Assembly (NCBI RefSeq): GCF_011397635.1
Contig: NC_064757.1
Span: 30,265,839-30,329,838, forward strand
Origin: Epinephelus fuscoguttatus
Taxonomy: Eukaryota > Chordata > Actinopteri > Perciformes > Serranidae
Length of the DNA: 64,000 nucleotides
Reading direction: 5' to 3'
The notes under the pieces are model-generated. The model did no database searches. It saw nothing but the letters and a program-made list of their open reading frames with translations, and was not told the DNA's origin. Positions 36,661 through 48,349 of the stretch are shown here, one piece after another (position 1 is the first letter of the stretch; each line of letters begins with the position of its first letter). A program made the translations under genes and the position numbers.

Positions 36661-39092
36661 GGCCCCCATGCACAAATGTCACCTGAGTCTTATTCACACT
36701 GGTGGAGGAACACTGTTACATGTAAAAGCCATGAATTCAGCATTTTAATTAGGTAATAGTGCATGTATATATTTATATCAAAATACACTTAAAGCACCAA
36801 AAATAAGAGTGTGTATTTTTCTTCACATCATCACATCACTGAATTATAAATACTAATGCATTAATGTGTAAGCATCGTGTTGCAGCTGGTAAATGTAGGG
36901 CTAATTTATATATTTTTTTTATTCTGCCAGGAAGCTTAATCCATCATTTATTTTATTTTATTTATTTATTTATTTACTACAACATTAAGATATAACAAGA
37001 TTTCATAGTGTTTGAGTTCATAATAATACATCATCATTTATTATTTGATTTATTTTGTGCTAATAATCTGAATCTGCAATGTAGTAGCAACTAATTAAAC
37101 TTGTCAAATATATGTAATTATGTAAAAAGTACATTTTGCTTCCAAAATGTAGTAATGTGAAAGTGTAAAGTAGCATAAAATGGAAATACTCAACCACAAA
37201 TATCTCAAAACTGTATTAAAGTGCAGTCCTTGAGTTAATGCAGGAGCATACATCTGTAATTGTAGCTGATGCAATTAATTTGTGTCAATATTGGCATCCA
37301 TGGAGCATTAAAAAGTCAAATAGCCTTTCTGCAATGTCACAGGGTGGTTATTATTTTACAGACTATTCATAAATGTTGCATTTTGCGTCTTTACTCTCAG
37401 TGTATTTGTTAATGCCCTGCAGCTTTAAGGAGTTCAGCAATTACAAATTCTTTCCCCATATATTTGTTTGGTTTTATAGATTGGCACATATTTGTTTTGG
37501 CAACCTAATGTGTGTTTAATCACATATGTTATCTTGGAAGTATTGCAGTGTCATGTAAACCCAACTATACAGAGGTCTCTGAATACTCTAAGTAAATTGC
37601 TAGAGGCCTATTTACCTAAGTTGTATGAATATAGAGGCTGAGAAGTGTGTGCAAAACAAGGATTCATACGTCACATTGAGTTGCCAGTTTATTAGGTACA
37701 CCAAGCTAAATCTAATGCAGTCTGATGCATTCATTTATCCTTTTAATTTATATGTTTATTGCTTATTTTAGAGCACAGAAAAAACATAGGACAAACAAAG
37801 CAGACAGGCATAGCACATCATATATGACAGTCAGAGTGATTAGCACAAAGTAGAAGCAGTAAAAATTATGTATATAGAAAAGGAAAAATAAACACAGAAA
37901 GGTGTTTCATCTAAGAAATGTTATTACATTAGCCTTCGCCCCGAAAGAATTTCAGTACAGGGTCCCAAATCTTTTCAAACATAACACGTCTGTCCTCGTT
38001 ATAGAGTCTCAGTCTCCTATGTAATTTCATTTAACCATAAATCACATGTAGGATCAGGATTCGCCTTCCACACTCATAAAATTAACTTCTTTGTGATCAC
38101 ATTTCCAAATAAAACAGCTATTTTTGGGTATTTGCTAACAGAAGATAAGGAGCTAGTCACTCCAAGGATAACAGTCCTGATATCTTCATGAAGTATATAA
38201 CTCCCAGCTTCTGTTGGAACTGCTTTAGAGAGTTGTATTTCATTATACTGACAGGTAATCAATTGTTTAGTCCACCCTGTTTATATCAGCAACACAAGCT
38301 ACATCCTCCAGGATGAATGAGAGACTTTTAATTCTCTCTCTGAATGACTGGTCAGTATTTAAACATGTATTTTATGCTGAAGTTACCAGACAGGAAGTAG
38401 CTTCTGCTCTGTGAAGTGTAGCTGTCTGCAGCCTTTCAGTGGCCCTCTGGTCAAGAATAGTAAAATATGTGCAGGATGCATGAACGGTCCAGGCTCCATC
38501 ATGAGTCCAGATACTGTACAACTGGTGTATAATCTGTGGATGTCTGTCGCTGCTGTAACAGCTATTTCTACAGTGTTATATCCTGCATTACTCATATAAT
38601 GCAGCTTAAACTACTTTATAATAACTCCTTAAACTGGTGGGTCATACCAGAACACATCTCAGGAGGTGGGACACTGTTTGCAGCGAGTGCGACTAGCCAA
38701 GAGTGCAAAGAGGCGACCTTAAACGCCTCATTAATCATCAGTGTGTCTGTATGTGTGGTCTTTAAGTTGCTTACCGTATTTAAAGAACAGGGAGAATCCA
38801 AGCACACAGTCTGTCTGTTAGAAAATGTTTTCTCTCCATCACTGGTGACTCAAAGTCCTGCTGGTTTCTGTCACCACACGGTTATTTACATGCACTTGTC
38901 CCGCCGGGTTTAAGCACTCATTGATTTCCTTTAAGTCAAAGGTTTAATGATAGTTTAAAATTGTTGCACAGCGCCACCTGGTGATAAGACGCCTAATGGC
39001 ACCAAGAATGTGTGTGTGTGGTTTCATGAGTTCAGCCCAGGTCCTCAGGAATTCGGGGGGTGGGGGGCGCTGCACCTTTACCAGCTGTAACA

Positions 39093-40110
39093 TTAAAGAA
39101 ACAGTTCACCCAAGGAAAAAAAAAAAAAATTATATATATATATTTTCCCTCTTACCTACCTACCTAATGCTATTTATCAGTCTACATTGTTTCAGTGTGA
39201 GCTGCTGAGTGTTGGAGATATCGGCTGTAGAGATGTCTGCCTTCTCTCTAATTTAATTGAACTAGATGGCGCTCGGCTTGTGGTGCTCAAACGCAAAAAA
39301 ACAAAAACATTTGACAACCTCAGCAGCAATGTCTCTTTCCAGAAATCATGACCTGGTTACTCAAGATAATCCACAGACCTTTTTGCATGTTGCATATCTC
39401 TGGTGAAATGATGTAAATGCAATTATTAGTGCACTACAATGGTATAAATACTCATACAAATATGACATTGGGCAAGGAGTATCCTGACACAAAGGGGAAA
39501 GTAGAAAAAATATATTCTGGAGCTTGCTATTTTATTTCAAAATATCACACACAACACTCCCAAAAAACAAATTCTCTTCAAAAATGATGTTAATCATCAC
39601 TTCCTGTTTAATATTACTGCTTCATTTGTACATATAAAACTTCCCAATTTGATAAGCTTCAATTTAAGCTCAAGTTGACCTTTCTGTCTTGAAAACTGCA
39701 CTTGCATTAGCCTAGATTTGACACTATAAACTACACTATACACTATAAAGCGTACATCTACTGCAAGCTCACCTAGAAGGCCTGTCAATAAGCTAGCTAA
39801 CGTTACAGCTCAGCTGTAGAGGACACCATTAATGTTTATAACTCGTGCTGTCATGAGCACAAGCTTCTCATCTATGAGTAGATGCACACTTCCCTCTGCA
39901 GGCTGATACACTTGGGTGTAGTTTGGCAGAAAGAAAATAGTTCTTACATGAAACTGCTCATAACAAGGTCTGTGGATTATCTTGAGCAACCGGGTCATGA
40001 TTTCTGGAAAGAGACGCTGCTGCCGAGTTTTTCAAATGTATTTTTTTGGTGCTCAGAGCACCACAAGCTGAGTGCCATCTAGTTCCATTGGAGGTGAACT
40101 GTCCCTTTAA
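39093..40110. mobile_element. Foldback piggyBac-type MITE, ~1 kb
   Basis: The borders are TTAA on both sides. The termini are TTAAAGAAACAGTTCACCC and GGTGAACTGTCCCTTTAA, an ~18-bp inverted repeat with one or two mismatches. A second, longer pair of arms lies inside: about 39259-39384 (ACTAGATGGCGCTCGGCTTG to ATAATCCACAGACCT) is inverted at about 39968-40084 (AGGTCTGTGGATTATCTTGA to GAGTGCCATCTAGTTC). No transposase frame is seen. Confidence 0.75.
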
Positions 40111-42124
40111 AGTAATAGATTGATAAGTACTTTATTTATCCCCAGGGGGAAATTCTAATGGCACAGCAGCAGTGCAGCAATGAAACTACACTAAACAAGA
40201 ATAGTGCAAAGAAATGGAGACACAAGTACTAACATAAGAGTTAAAAGTAGTAAAAAAAAAAAGTATTCCCTGTGAAAATTACTGTAGGGTGTATGCAACT
40301 GATGTAGTTATTAGTTCAAAAGATGTACTGCAAGATGTATAATGTACACATGGATGCAATAAATGTGATCTAGTAATATACATGATTATGAGATGGGCCA
40401 CTCTGCATGAATACTTTTCCTTTTTGGTACTTTGTTGTGGCATAAAAAAAGACTTAAAATAAGAGAGGCTCAGACACGAAGGAAATTTGACCTGAATCAA
40501 CGCCAGATCATTTAGCTGAAGTTACGTCAGGATAACAGTTTACGCAAGGTCAGGTACACTAAACCTGTAAGTATATTTGATGCTATTACTTATGTACTTT
40601 TCCTGAACATTTTGAGTGCAGGATTATTACTTGAAACTGAGTTTTTCTACACTGTAGTATAGCCACTTCAGTAAAAGATCAGAATACTTATTCTACCACT
40701 GCTCAGTATACTTTACATTTCTTTTAAAAGCACAGTATAATGAAAGGAGAGAACATCTAATGCCTAAACCGGCCATGCTAATGACTAAAAAAATCATTAT
40801 TGTTATTATACCCAGGCATGCAGATCAGCAGATATCCTTATAAATGCAAAATAAACAACATCATTTTTATTACTAACATTGTTTATTGATGGTTTACAAC
40901 AAATGATTAACATCTTTTCAGGGTACCATATCAGGACAATGTGTTAGATATTATCATCGTGGAAGTCAATCAAGGAGAAAAGCACCCTGACAATTTGATA
41001 ATTGTGCATTTAGGTTGCGTTCCTCATTTGGCACTGCTGCATAAAGATTATTACTATTATATGGTTAATTTGACACATTCACAAATTCCTTTAATTATTG
41101 GTAAAAAACAGACTTTTGTCATCTGTAATAACAGTAATGCTCTTCTGGAGTTAATAAAATTGGCACAACAGTCATTTTAGTTAATACGTGTCAAAAGCAT
41201 ACCGCCTCGATGCTGCTGTTAAAAAAACAAAAAACAGTGCACACTGTACCACCGCCTCCCACATTGTCATTTCTGTAGAAGCCAAGTGTATAACACTAAT
41301 GATAGTGCTGTGCAATGATGCAGACTGAGAGAACAGAGCCATTGTCAAAAACTGATTGCAACGAGATGAGCCTTCGCCAAAACAGAAAGAAAGAAAGACA
41401 GAACAACAGCCGAGCAGTACCCGCCTCATCACTGTTGTCATGTGGTAATGGTTATAAGTGCAATAACAGAGTTATAAAGATAACATAAGGCACGTATAAA
41501 ACAAAACATGTAAACGGCTATGTGATTGGATATAGAAAAACAGAAAAGGTATAGCAATACAGTTTGAGCAATCATTTTAAAAGGCCCATTTTACAGACTG
41601 CTGGTGTTAATTTCCAACATGGAAGAGTAAAATATTTATATACAAACCAAGAGGTTAGATGCTCACATAGAGTATAGGTCTCTAACAGTTACACTCATTC
41701 AGTAACACTGACATTAATCAGCTGTAACAAACAAACAGTATGATGAAATTAAGACGTTTCGATTGTTTTATTATCAGATAATTACAATGACAAGTGTTAA
41801 AGTCCTATAAATGCAATGATAAACGATCTTCTTTTACCAAACACAAGAGTCAAAAAGAGAGAACTAAGTGACAAGCTCTCCTATGACATAGCATCATCTG
41901 GCCGCCGGTTAACAAGGGCTAAAAATACCACTGTGTTGCTCTGAGCGAGACATCCAGCTCCCACCACAGTCCCCAGTGACTGTCGAGAGAATACTCCGAC
42001 CTTAGCGACCACAAGGTCTCTGGGGTGAGGTGTGCCCTGCTGGGAGTATGGAGGAGAATCTGGACTAGTTTTGTCTAACACCACCTCTTATCCGGAGTTT
42101 ACAGGAAGTTACAGGAAGCTCGGA

Positions 42125-42761
42125 ATGCTGAATTGTGAATTTCCTCTTTCCTGTAGAGCTTTATCAATCTATATTGTTTTACGCGAGATGCCGAGTGTTG
42201 GAGATATTGGCCATAATGGAACTAGATGGCACTCAGCTTGTGGTGCTCAAAGCGCCACAAAAATACATTTTTTAAGACTCAACAGCAATGTCTCTTTCTG
42301 GAAACGTTTCTGTTTTCCAAATATATTTTTGTGGCGCTTTGAGCACCACAAGCTGAGTGCCATCTAGTAGCATTATAGTGGAGAGAAGGCAGACACCTGA
42401 TAACTCCAACAGTCACACCAACAATGTAGGAGTGTGTTCCTAAATCCAATTTGAAGCACAACACTCCAATGAGAGTGCTGTCGTTCGAAAAAACAGAGCC
42501 TTATATTTCTTCGTGAACTAAAAAACCATGTAGTTAATGAAACAGTCACTCCACATGATGCTCTGCTGCTCTGAAAGTGTGGTGTTCTGAATATCTGAAT
42601 AGTACATTTTAACAGCGCTCCAAATTTACGAATGGTCCATTTTGTGCCACAGTGCGCTCCAGTACTCGGAGTGACTATTTCTGAACGCATCCTTGATTGA
42701 TAACTAGCACTACAGGTAAGGGGAAAATGTATTTGGATTTTGGGGTGAACTGTCCCTTTAA
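42125..42761. mobile_element. Second, left-truncated copy of the foldback MITE
   Basis: The right end GGTGAACTGTCCCTTTAA is the same as in the 39.1-40.1 kb copy. The left side matches its interior (AGTGTTGGAGATATTGG, ACTAGATGGCACTCAGCTTG) but lacks a terminal TTAA repeat. It carries a perfect 45-bp inverted repeat (42221-42265 against 42324-42368). The segment 42400-42740 is extra sequence compared with copy one. Confidence 0.65.
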
Positions 42762-42954
42762 ATGCTGTTAACTGTCCTGGTGCCTCTGCCATTAGATTAT
42801 AAAAACTGTACAAGCAGCTGCCCTGCTGTTCATCATCAATTGTACAGCTGCAGGATTCCCTGTTACCTTCATCCATGGATTACGTGTCACCATAGCAACC
42901 AGATCCATGTGGATTTGTTTTGTGCAATGTCTGTAGATCGTTTACGTGGTCTTC

Positions 42955-42960
42955 TTTATT
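42955..42960 (-). terminator. pheta1: Candidate poly(A) signal of pheta1
   Basis: The plus strand reads TTTATT, which is AATAAA on the minus strand, about 690 nt beyond the pheta1 stop codon. It was chosen only as the nearest canonical hexamer I noticed. Confidence 0.25.
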
Positions 42961-43645
42961 TCATTTGCATATAACAAAAACACCCCAACCATCCTGAGCT
43001 GGGATCAGAAGAAGTGATCTTAGCAGTTATTTGTTGTTGGGTTATTTTTGGTATTTTTTTTTTTTTTAAATGCATAGCACTGTAGTTTGCATGTGTAACT
43101 ATAGAAACACTCTTACAGCTTTTAAGAGAAGTGACCCCTAAACAATTGCACATATCTGGAGTATTTGGAAACTAAACGGGCAGAATAAATCTTGAACATT
43201 GGCAACATAATAACAGAACAGCATTGTTTTCTGAATTGTATGTGCTACACAGATAATCAAGGCCAAGCTATTCAGCGTCTTGACAGAGAAAAATGATGCT
43301 GCTAATGAGTGATTACCATTTTAAATACTGTATTCTTAACGTTTTTCATTGTCCTTGGCAAATGACACTAAAAACTGTGGAAAAGAGCATATTTGTGTCT
43401 TCAGTTTCTTGGATTGTACAATGGATAGTGTTAATGTTTAAGACAGATTGATTCCCCTGTGCCAGACAAGATCTGGAATCAATCTCAGATTTCTGTTTCT
43501 TTTTTTGATTGGTGATAAGGCTGCAATTTGCAAATAAGTCTCAGTTTTGTCGCCCTTCTGTTGAGTTCAGAGGGGTGAAATATTTCAGAATGATCAGGAA
43601 GGAATGATATCACTGTGGAAAAAGAGATAATCCATCTCTGTTACT

Positions 43646-44548
43646 TCACTGGCTCTGCAGCCACTGCACTCTCAGTTCTTCCACCTCTTTGCCGTACCAG
43701 TCATGGAGTTTGGAGAAGCAGCCAGTGCCCGGGGAGACGGGGCTTTCCAGAGATGCTCCTCTTCTCCTGGGTGGCACTGGTGGAGCCCTCACTCCATCAC
43801 CCCCGTAACAAATCATAGTGTTATTCCCAGAGTCTGCACAGGCTTCCCAGGCCACACAGGACGACGCTCCTTCAACAAAGCCATTAGCCAAGGCAACTGG
43901 TGGTTTACTCCACGCAACTCCATTCTCCTTGGAACCATCAGAGATGAGCTGCACCTCATCCTGGAGGCTCTTCTGGGTAGAGAAGGGGCCTGACATGGGA
44001 GGAGCACTTGATGATGATGATGACAAGGAAGATGACGATGATGAAGAAGAGGATGCTCCAGACCTGGGCCGAGCCACCTGGTTTCGCTTAGAGTGCTTAG
44101 GCCTGCCCTGCAGGCTTCCCACTCCGGCCCCGACACCGCCGCCTCCCGCAGCCTCCTGGATCTCCTCCAGCTGCCTCTCCAGCTCCTTCACCACCAGCCT
44201 CATGTAGTCAAAGCTTGCCCTTGACAAAGCCTTCACCCACGACTCCATGGCTGCTTGGTTCTCAGCAGCCATCTTGTACACCCGTGCTTTGGCACAGTCA
44301 AACTTGATGGCGAAGGCGAACTCCTCGGCTGACTCACACAGCTCCACGGTGCATCCTTCAAGGACGATGACACCGATGGGCTCTCGGCTGTCACGCTCCT
44401 CAAAATAGAAGAGCATGTTACCCTTCAGGACAAACCAGCGCCGGTGATACGCTGTGTTACGCTCGCCCTTTTTAAACAGGAAGCCAGTTTTGTCTGGTGG
44501 TGAGTCACAGGTGGCGTAGTGCGCCACGCTGCGTTCATTTAGCTTCAT
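43646..44548 (-). CDS. pheta1: PH domain-containing endocytic trafficking adaptor 1 (FAM109A/IPIP27A)
   Basis: A 300-residue protein in one coding exon. It starts MKLNERSVAHYATCDSPPDK, the family N-terminus; an in-frame GTG two codons upstream is not a plausible start in a vertebrate. The PH domain spans about 18-112, with the HRRWFVL strand and invariant Trp at 104. A short coiled coil follows at 114-134. A Ser- and Gly-rich linker carries a PPVPPRRR stretch. Near the C-terminus FSKLHDWYGKEVEEL (278-292) is the F&H motif that binds the ASH-RhoGAP module of OCRL/INPP5B. Family members act on early endosomes in receptor recycling and endosome-to-Golgi traffic. It is longer than human PHETA1 (about 250 residues) because of the linker. 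Its PHETA2 paralogue is the alternative, but sh2b3 nearby favours pheta1. Confidence 0.92.
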   Translation of the reverse strand: MKLNERSVAHYATCDSPPDKTGFLFKKGERNTAYHRRWFVLKGNMLFYFEERDSREPIGVIVLEGCTVELCESAEEFAFAIKFDCAKARVYKMAAENQAAMESWVKALSRASFDYMRLVVKELERQLEEIQEAAGGGGVGAGVGSLQGRPKHSKRNQVARPRSGASSSSSSSSSLSSSSSSAPPMSGPFSTQKSLQDEVQLISDGSKENGVAWSKPPVALANGFVEGASSCVAWEACADSGNNTMICYGGDGVRAPPVPPRRRGASLESPVSPGTGCFSKLHDWYGKEVEELRVQWLQSQ

Positions 44549-44589
44549 CTTCACCCCTCCTCCTTTTCCTCAGCAGCTTCTTTATTTAC
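44549..44589 (-). other. pheta1: pheta1 5' UTR segment with splice acceptor
   Basis: On the minus strand TCTGTCTTTACAATGTTTTT leads to TAG at 44592-44590. The exon then reads GTAAATAAAGAAG and reaches the ATG about 40 nt later. The placement is inferred from the pyrimidine tract. Confidence 0.5.
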
Positions 44590-46040
44590 CTAAAAAACAT
44601 TGTAAAGACAGAAGTCGTCCGCAAGGTTAAACAGATTAGTCTTTAATTAAGGATGTCACGAGAGACTGCAGTTTCTCCTTCCAGCAGATTTTGCTTTGAT
44701 TCCACTTGTGCTAATCTTTGTTTGCTCAGAGAAAATCCTGCCGACTCTGCTTTCAGTGCTACATGACTACTTGTATGCTTGTTGTTTACTGACATGGTAA
44801 TATAACAATAAGGATGAGAAGTTTTATATTCAGTAGGCAAACGGTCTATTTGCTCTTGTCTTGTTAGAAGGAGGTCAGAACACAGGGTCAAGTACAAAAC
44901 AAAAGGAAATTGATTCAGTGTTTTACTCCTGGGAACATTAGAGGGGCAAATGTTTGCCAAACAGACTTCAACCTACATTCTTTGTTCTCCTCCTACTGCG
45001 GCATTGTGCCAGCCCTCATGGCCGAGCAGACAATATCCTTTCACTTTTATTTTACCTGTCTCACTACGAGTGCACCGACATAACCTCAGACAAAGTGCTG
45101 CCATAGTAAAACTATAGTGTAGTATGGAAGAAATACTAACCTAGACTAAACGTGGCCCTGCTGTAAAGGTACGCTGAATTATACAACAGGGTGGAATTGT
45201 TGGCTTATACACATCACACATCACATGTTCAACTGTAAACTAGGGCTCAGACCTTCCCTCTGTGTAAACAACAGCTAATCCAATTTTAATCTGTTAAGAA
45301 GTTAAAGTAAAGCCGGACACTGGTGTGACCTCATATATCACCTTGTTTAGACTAATGTGTGTTGTAGCCTTTACATTCGCTGCCAAGCACAATTTGTAAA
45401 TGCTGCCAGTAAACTACACATTTTAAGTGTGTTTTTACTTACGTGTTTATCTCATATCCAGCAGACATCCACCACTGTCCTCCCATCACATCTGGAGCTA
45501 ATAACTTAACATGTCTGCATCTTCTCTGTCGTTTTCTCTCTGTCCAAATGAAGACAAAAAGCTTTACACACTTATAGTTTCACTCCACAGCTGTAAGTTA
45601 AGAGTAAGGTCCTGTTTGTATCAGACACGAGAGGCTATGTTTCACACATTAGCTTGTTTTTCCATAGACACACACGCAGGGTTTTTCCACCTCTGCTAGC
45701 ATAATCGTGTATTGGAGGAATGATTCAGTCTCAAGCGGTGCTGTTGTTGGTTTTTGGGGTTGGTCACAAGCTTTTGACACATCAGCACTTTACGGGAATT
45801 CATCTCCACATCATACATTTAACAGTTCCAGTAACACAGGGACACAAATATAAATCAACACTGCCTGAAATACAGAAACTCTCCCTCTGTGCCCACTAGC
45901 TTAAACGCATTTAGCCTCGTTACTGAATACAAATGAGCATCTAGCGTCAGCATTTTCAGCTGAGCACTCACAGTTTCTACGCTAGCGGTTATTTAAACTT
46001 AAACTTTATGACAGTATTTTGTTAACTATCTATTTATTAC
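44590..46040 (-). other. pheta1: Inferred 5' UTR intron of pheta1
   Basis: It is bounded by the donor CAG|GTAATA (46040-46039) and the acceptor described at 44590. Nothing coding or repetitive stands out inside, other than CA-poor, AT-rich unique sequence. Confidence 0.4.
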
Positions 46041-46260
46041 CTGCTGATAAAGACGCCTCCTCCTGTCACGCAGATAGTCTCACCGTTGTTTATCTCGTCC
46101 CCATTATCTTTCTTCCTTCTTTCTTTCCCTTTTTTCTTCCCGGTCACGTGATTGCCAGGGAGGGCACATATGTGGTACGCGCGCAGCTCGCATGGGCGGA
46201 GTCAGCATTGCCGTCCTAGTGAAATGCTCGTCATCTGGATAAGCGGTGACTTAAAGCACG
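46041..46260 (-). promoter_or_regulatory. pheta1: Inferred first exon and promoter of pheta1
   Basis: On the minus strand a purine-rich leader ends TTTATCAGCAG|GTAATA, a good donor. Just upstream in the sense of transcription lie a CACGTG E-box (46143-46152), CpG-rich GTACGCGCGCAGC and a GC box (GGGCGGA at 46194-46200, read on the plus strand). The combination looks like a TATA-less housekeeping promoter. The exact start is unknown. Confidence 0.45.
46143..46152. promoter_or_regulatory. CLEAR-like E-box GTCACGTGAT
   Basis: It matches 9 of 10 bases of the CLEAR consensus GTCACGTGAC used by TFEB/MITF-family factors on lysosomal and endosomal genes. Its position about 100 bp upstream of the inferred pheta1 donor makes regulation by TFEB-type factors plausible; this is inference. 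Confidence 0.4.
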
Positions 46261-46681
46261 CGCACCCCGTCTATGCCCTTGGAGAGGTGGCATTTGGAGA
46301 GCTGCTACCAGCTGCTGCTACACCTGCATGGATGGACCATGGATGCGTCGTGTGGCAAAGCATGCATTATATATTTATAATTACAATTTAGTAGAATATT
46401 ATAGATGCTGTATAAATAATTCTGCCTCAATTTTCTGTCTCATTCACACATTTTTAACATCTGTTCAGGGGTGTAAATATAGTCAGTGCAGGCAGTGCGA
46501 TTGCCCCTGGGTGGAGGGGCCTATAGAGAGAGCGGGCCCTTGCAAGTGATTCAAATTGCCACCTTGGAAATAAACCTGTGCTCAAAGATAAATGATAAAA
46601 AAAAGAATGTCATTAATTCAAAAACATTGCCATTTGCTATGTATAGGCAAAAACCCATCAGCATCAAGGTTTTTGCGTGAA

Positions 46682-46918
46682 GAGTTTGTATGTTCTTACC
46701 GTGTCAGCGTAGGTTTTCTCCAGGTACTCCAGCTTCCTCCCACAGTCCAAAGACATGCAGGTTAACTGGTGACTCTAAATTGTCCGTAGGTGTGAATGTG
46801 AGTGTGAATGGTTGTCTGTCTCTATGTGTCAGCCCTGTGATAGTCGACCTGTCCAGGTTGTACCCCGCCTCTCACCCAGTGTCAGCTGGGATAGGCTCCA
46901 GCCCCCCCCCCCACGGCT
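46682..46918 (+). mobile_element. tRNA-derived teleost SINE, copy lacking its head
   Basis: The body matches the copy at 47868: GTTTGTATGTTCTTACCGTG, CTTCCTCCCACAGTCCAAAG, GACTCTAAATTGTCCGTAGG, CAGCTGGGATAGGCTCCAGC. The tRNA-like 5' portion is absent. It retains CTGTGATAGTCGACCTGTCC, which the 47.9 kb copy has lost. Confidence 0.75.
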
Positions 46919-47867
46919 TTACAATGCTGTTGTTGCTGTTTGAAATAGTCAGTAGCTAGTTGTACCCCAGGTTTTAACAGATCCAGAGAAAACTGCATTC
47001 TCCTACTCTGTTATCCTGGGACATGGAACACTCTTCAAAAAGATCTAAAATTAGAAACACTTATATCCACTGATGAATGGGCATCATAAAGAATGTGGTG
47101 GTAGAGACATGTGCTTGTTTTTTTCTTGAGAGGCCACTATGTTTGAATACTAGTGGATTTTTTTTATTACATGTTGTATGTTTTGCATTTTAAATGTACT
47201 TTAGTGGCTGCTACCTCGGCCAGGTCTCTCTTGTAAAAGAGGTTTTCAATCTCAGTGGGACTTCCTAGTTAAATAAATAAAAATATATAAATTATTAAAA
47301 CAAAATTATATTTCTTTTCTATATAAGATAAAAAAAAATATAAATATACTATAAAAGCTATTCAATAAAATGATTAATTTATTACTTTCTTTGATATTTT
47401 TGTCAGATGTGCAATGATGATTGCTGGGTAACAGGCCTATTTATGTTGATGTTGTCCAATGTCTCTATTTGTGTCAAGACAATACATGCGTGATAGCATG
47501 CACTAGGGCCCACTGTGACTTCTTTATGCCACTGCATCTGTTCAACATTTATTCTCTTACCTTTTTTTTGTTTTCTGTATCCACCCTACATTTGACTTTA
47601 TTCCCAACTGATTTAAACCCAATTTAATATCACTTAATACTGATAAGGACTTATTGTAACACAGCACAACTTGCAGCAAAAACAATATGCAGCGGTGGAA
47701 GGAGCACTAAAATGTTTCACTTGAATAAAAGCTGAAGAGCTGTAATGATCAATTGATTAATCAATTAACAGGAAATTAATCAGCAACTATTTTGATGTAT
47801 CGACCATTTACCATGAGATTGCAAACATCGTAAAAAATGTTATTATTTTTGGGAATAATGGGGATGG

Positions 47868-48197
47868 GGCGGCACGGTGGTGTGGTGGTTAGCACTCTCG
47901 CCTCACAGCAAGAGGGTTGCCAGTTCGATCCCAGGCGTGGGAGCCCTTCTGTGTGGAGTTTGCATGTTCTCCCCGTGTCAGCGTGGGTTCTCACCGGGCA
48001 CTCCCGCTTCCTCCCACAGTCCAAAAACATGCAGATTGGGGACTAGGTTAATTGATAACTCTAAATTGTCCATAGGTGTGATTGTGAGCGTGAGTGGTTG
48101 TTTGTCTCTATGTGTCACCCGATGTCAGCTAGGATAGGCTCCAGCCTCCCCGCGACCCTCAAGAGGATGAAGCAGTTAGAAGATGAATGAATGAATG
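47868..48197 (+). mobile_element. tRNA-derived teleost SINE, full-length copy
   Basis: The head GGCGGCACGGTGGTGTGGTG, then GTTAGCACTCTCGCC and CCAGTTCGATCCCAG carries box A- and box B-like Pol III promoter motifs. The body is that of a repeat ubiquitous in teleosts, and the tail is GATGAATGAATGAATG. It was inserted just after a MITE fragment (47735-47850) and is the most complete of three copies. Confidence 0.8.
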
Positions 48198-48349
48198 TAC
48201 TTGAGTACAGTATTTGAAATGTATTTCTGCTATTGTTTGGAGTCTGTGATATTTTATCATGGATACAGTTTTGAATAGATCTATACCCAGCCCAGACCCA
48301 GAGGCCCAAAAGTCAGGGGGCCCTAAGTCTGTTGTGATATTGATTTTGA

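Larger units (their letters stand above)
36660..43645. other. Intergenic region between sh2b3 and pheta1
   Basis: No gene is recognised. The region is AT-rich and contains repeat fragments at 37.06-37.3 and 40.56-40.7 kb, a foldback piggyBac MITE at 39.09-40.11 kb, a repeat end near 40.12-40.2 kb (TTTATTTATCCCCAGGGGGA), and a second foldback copy at 42.1-42.76 kb. The 3' UTR of pheta1 should occupy its high-coordinate end. Confidence 0.6.

Noticed and set aside
42373..42876. 167-residue minus-strand open frame
   Set aside because: It crosses the right border of the foldback MITE into unique sequence, which explains it as chance.
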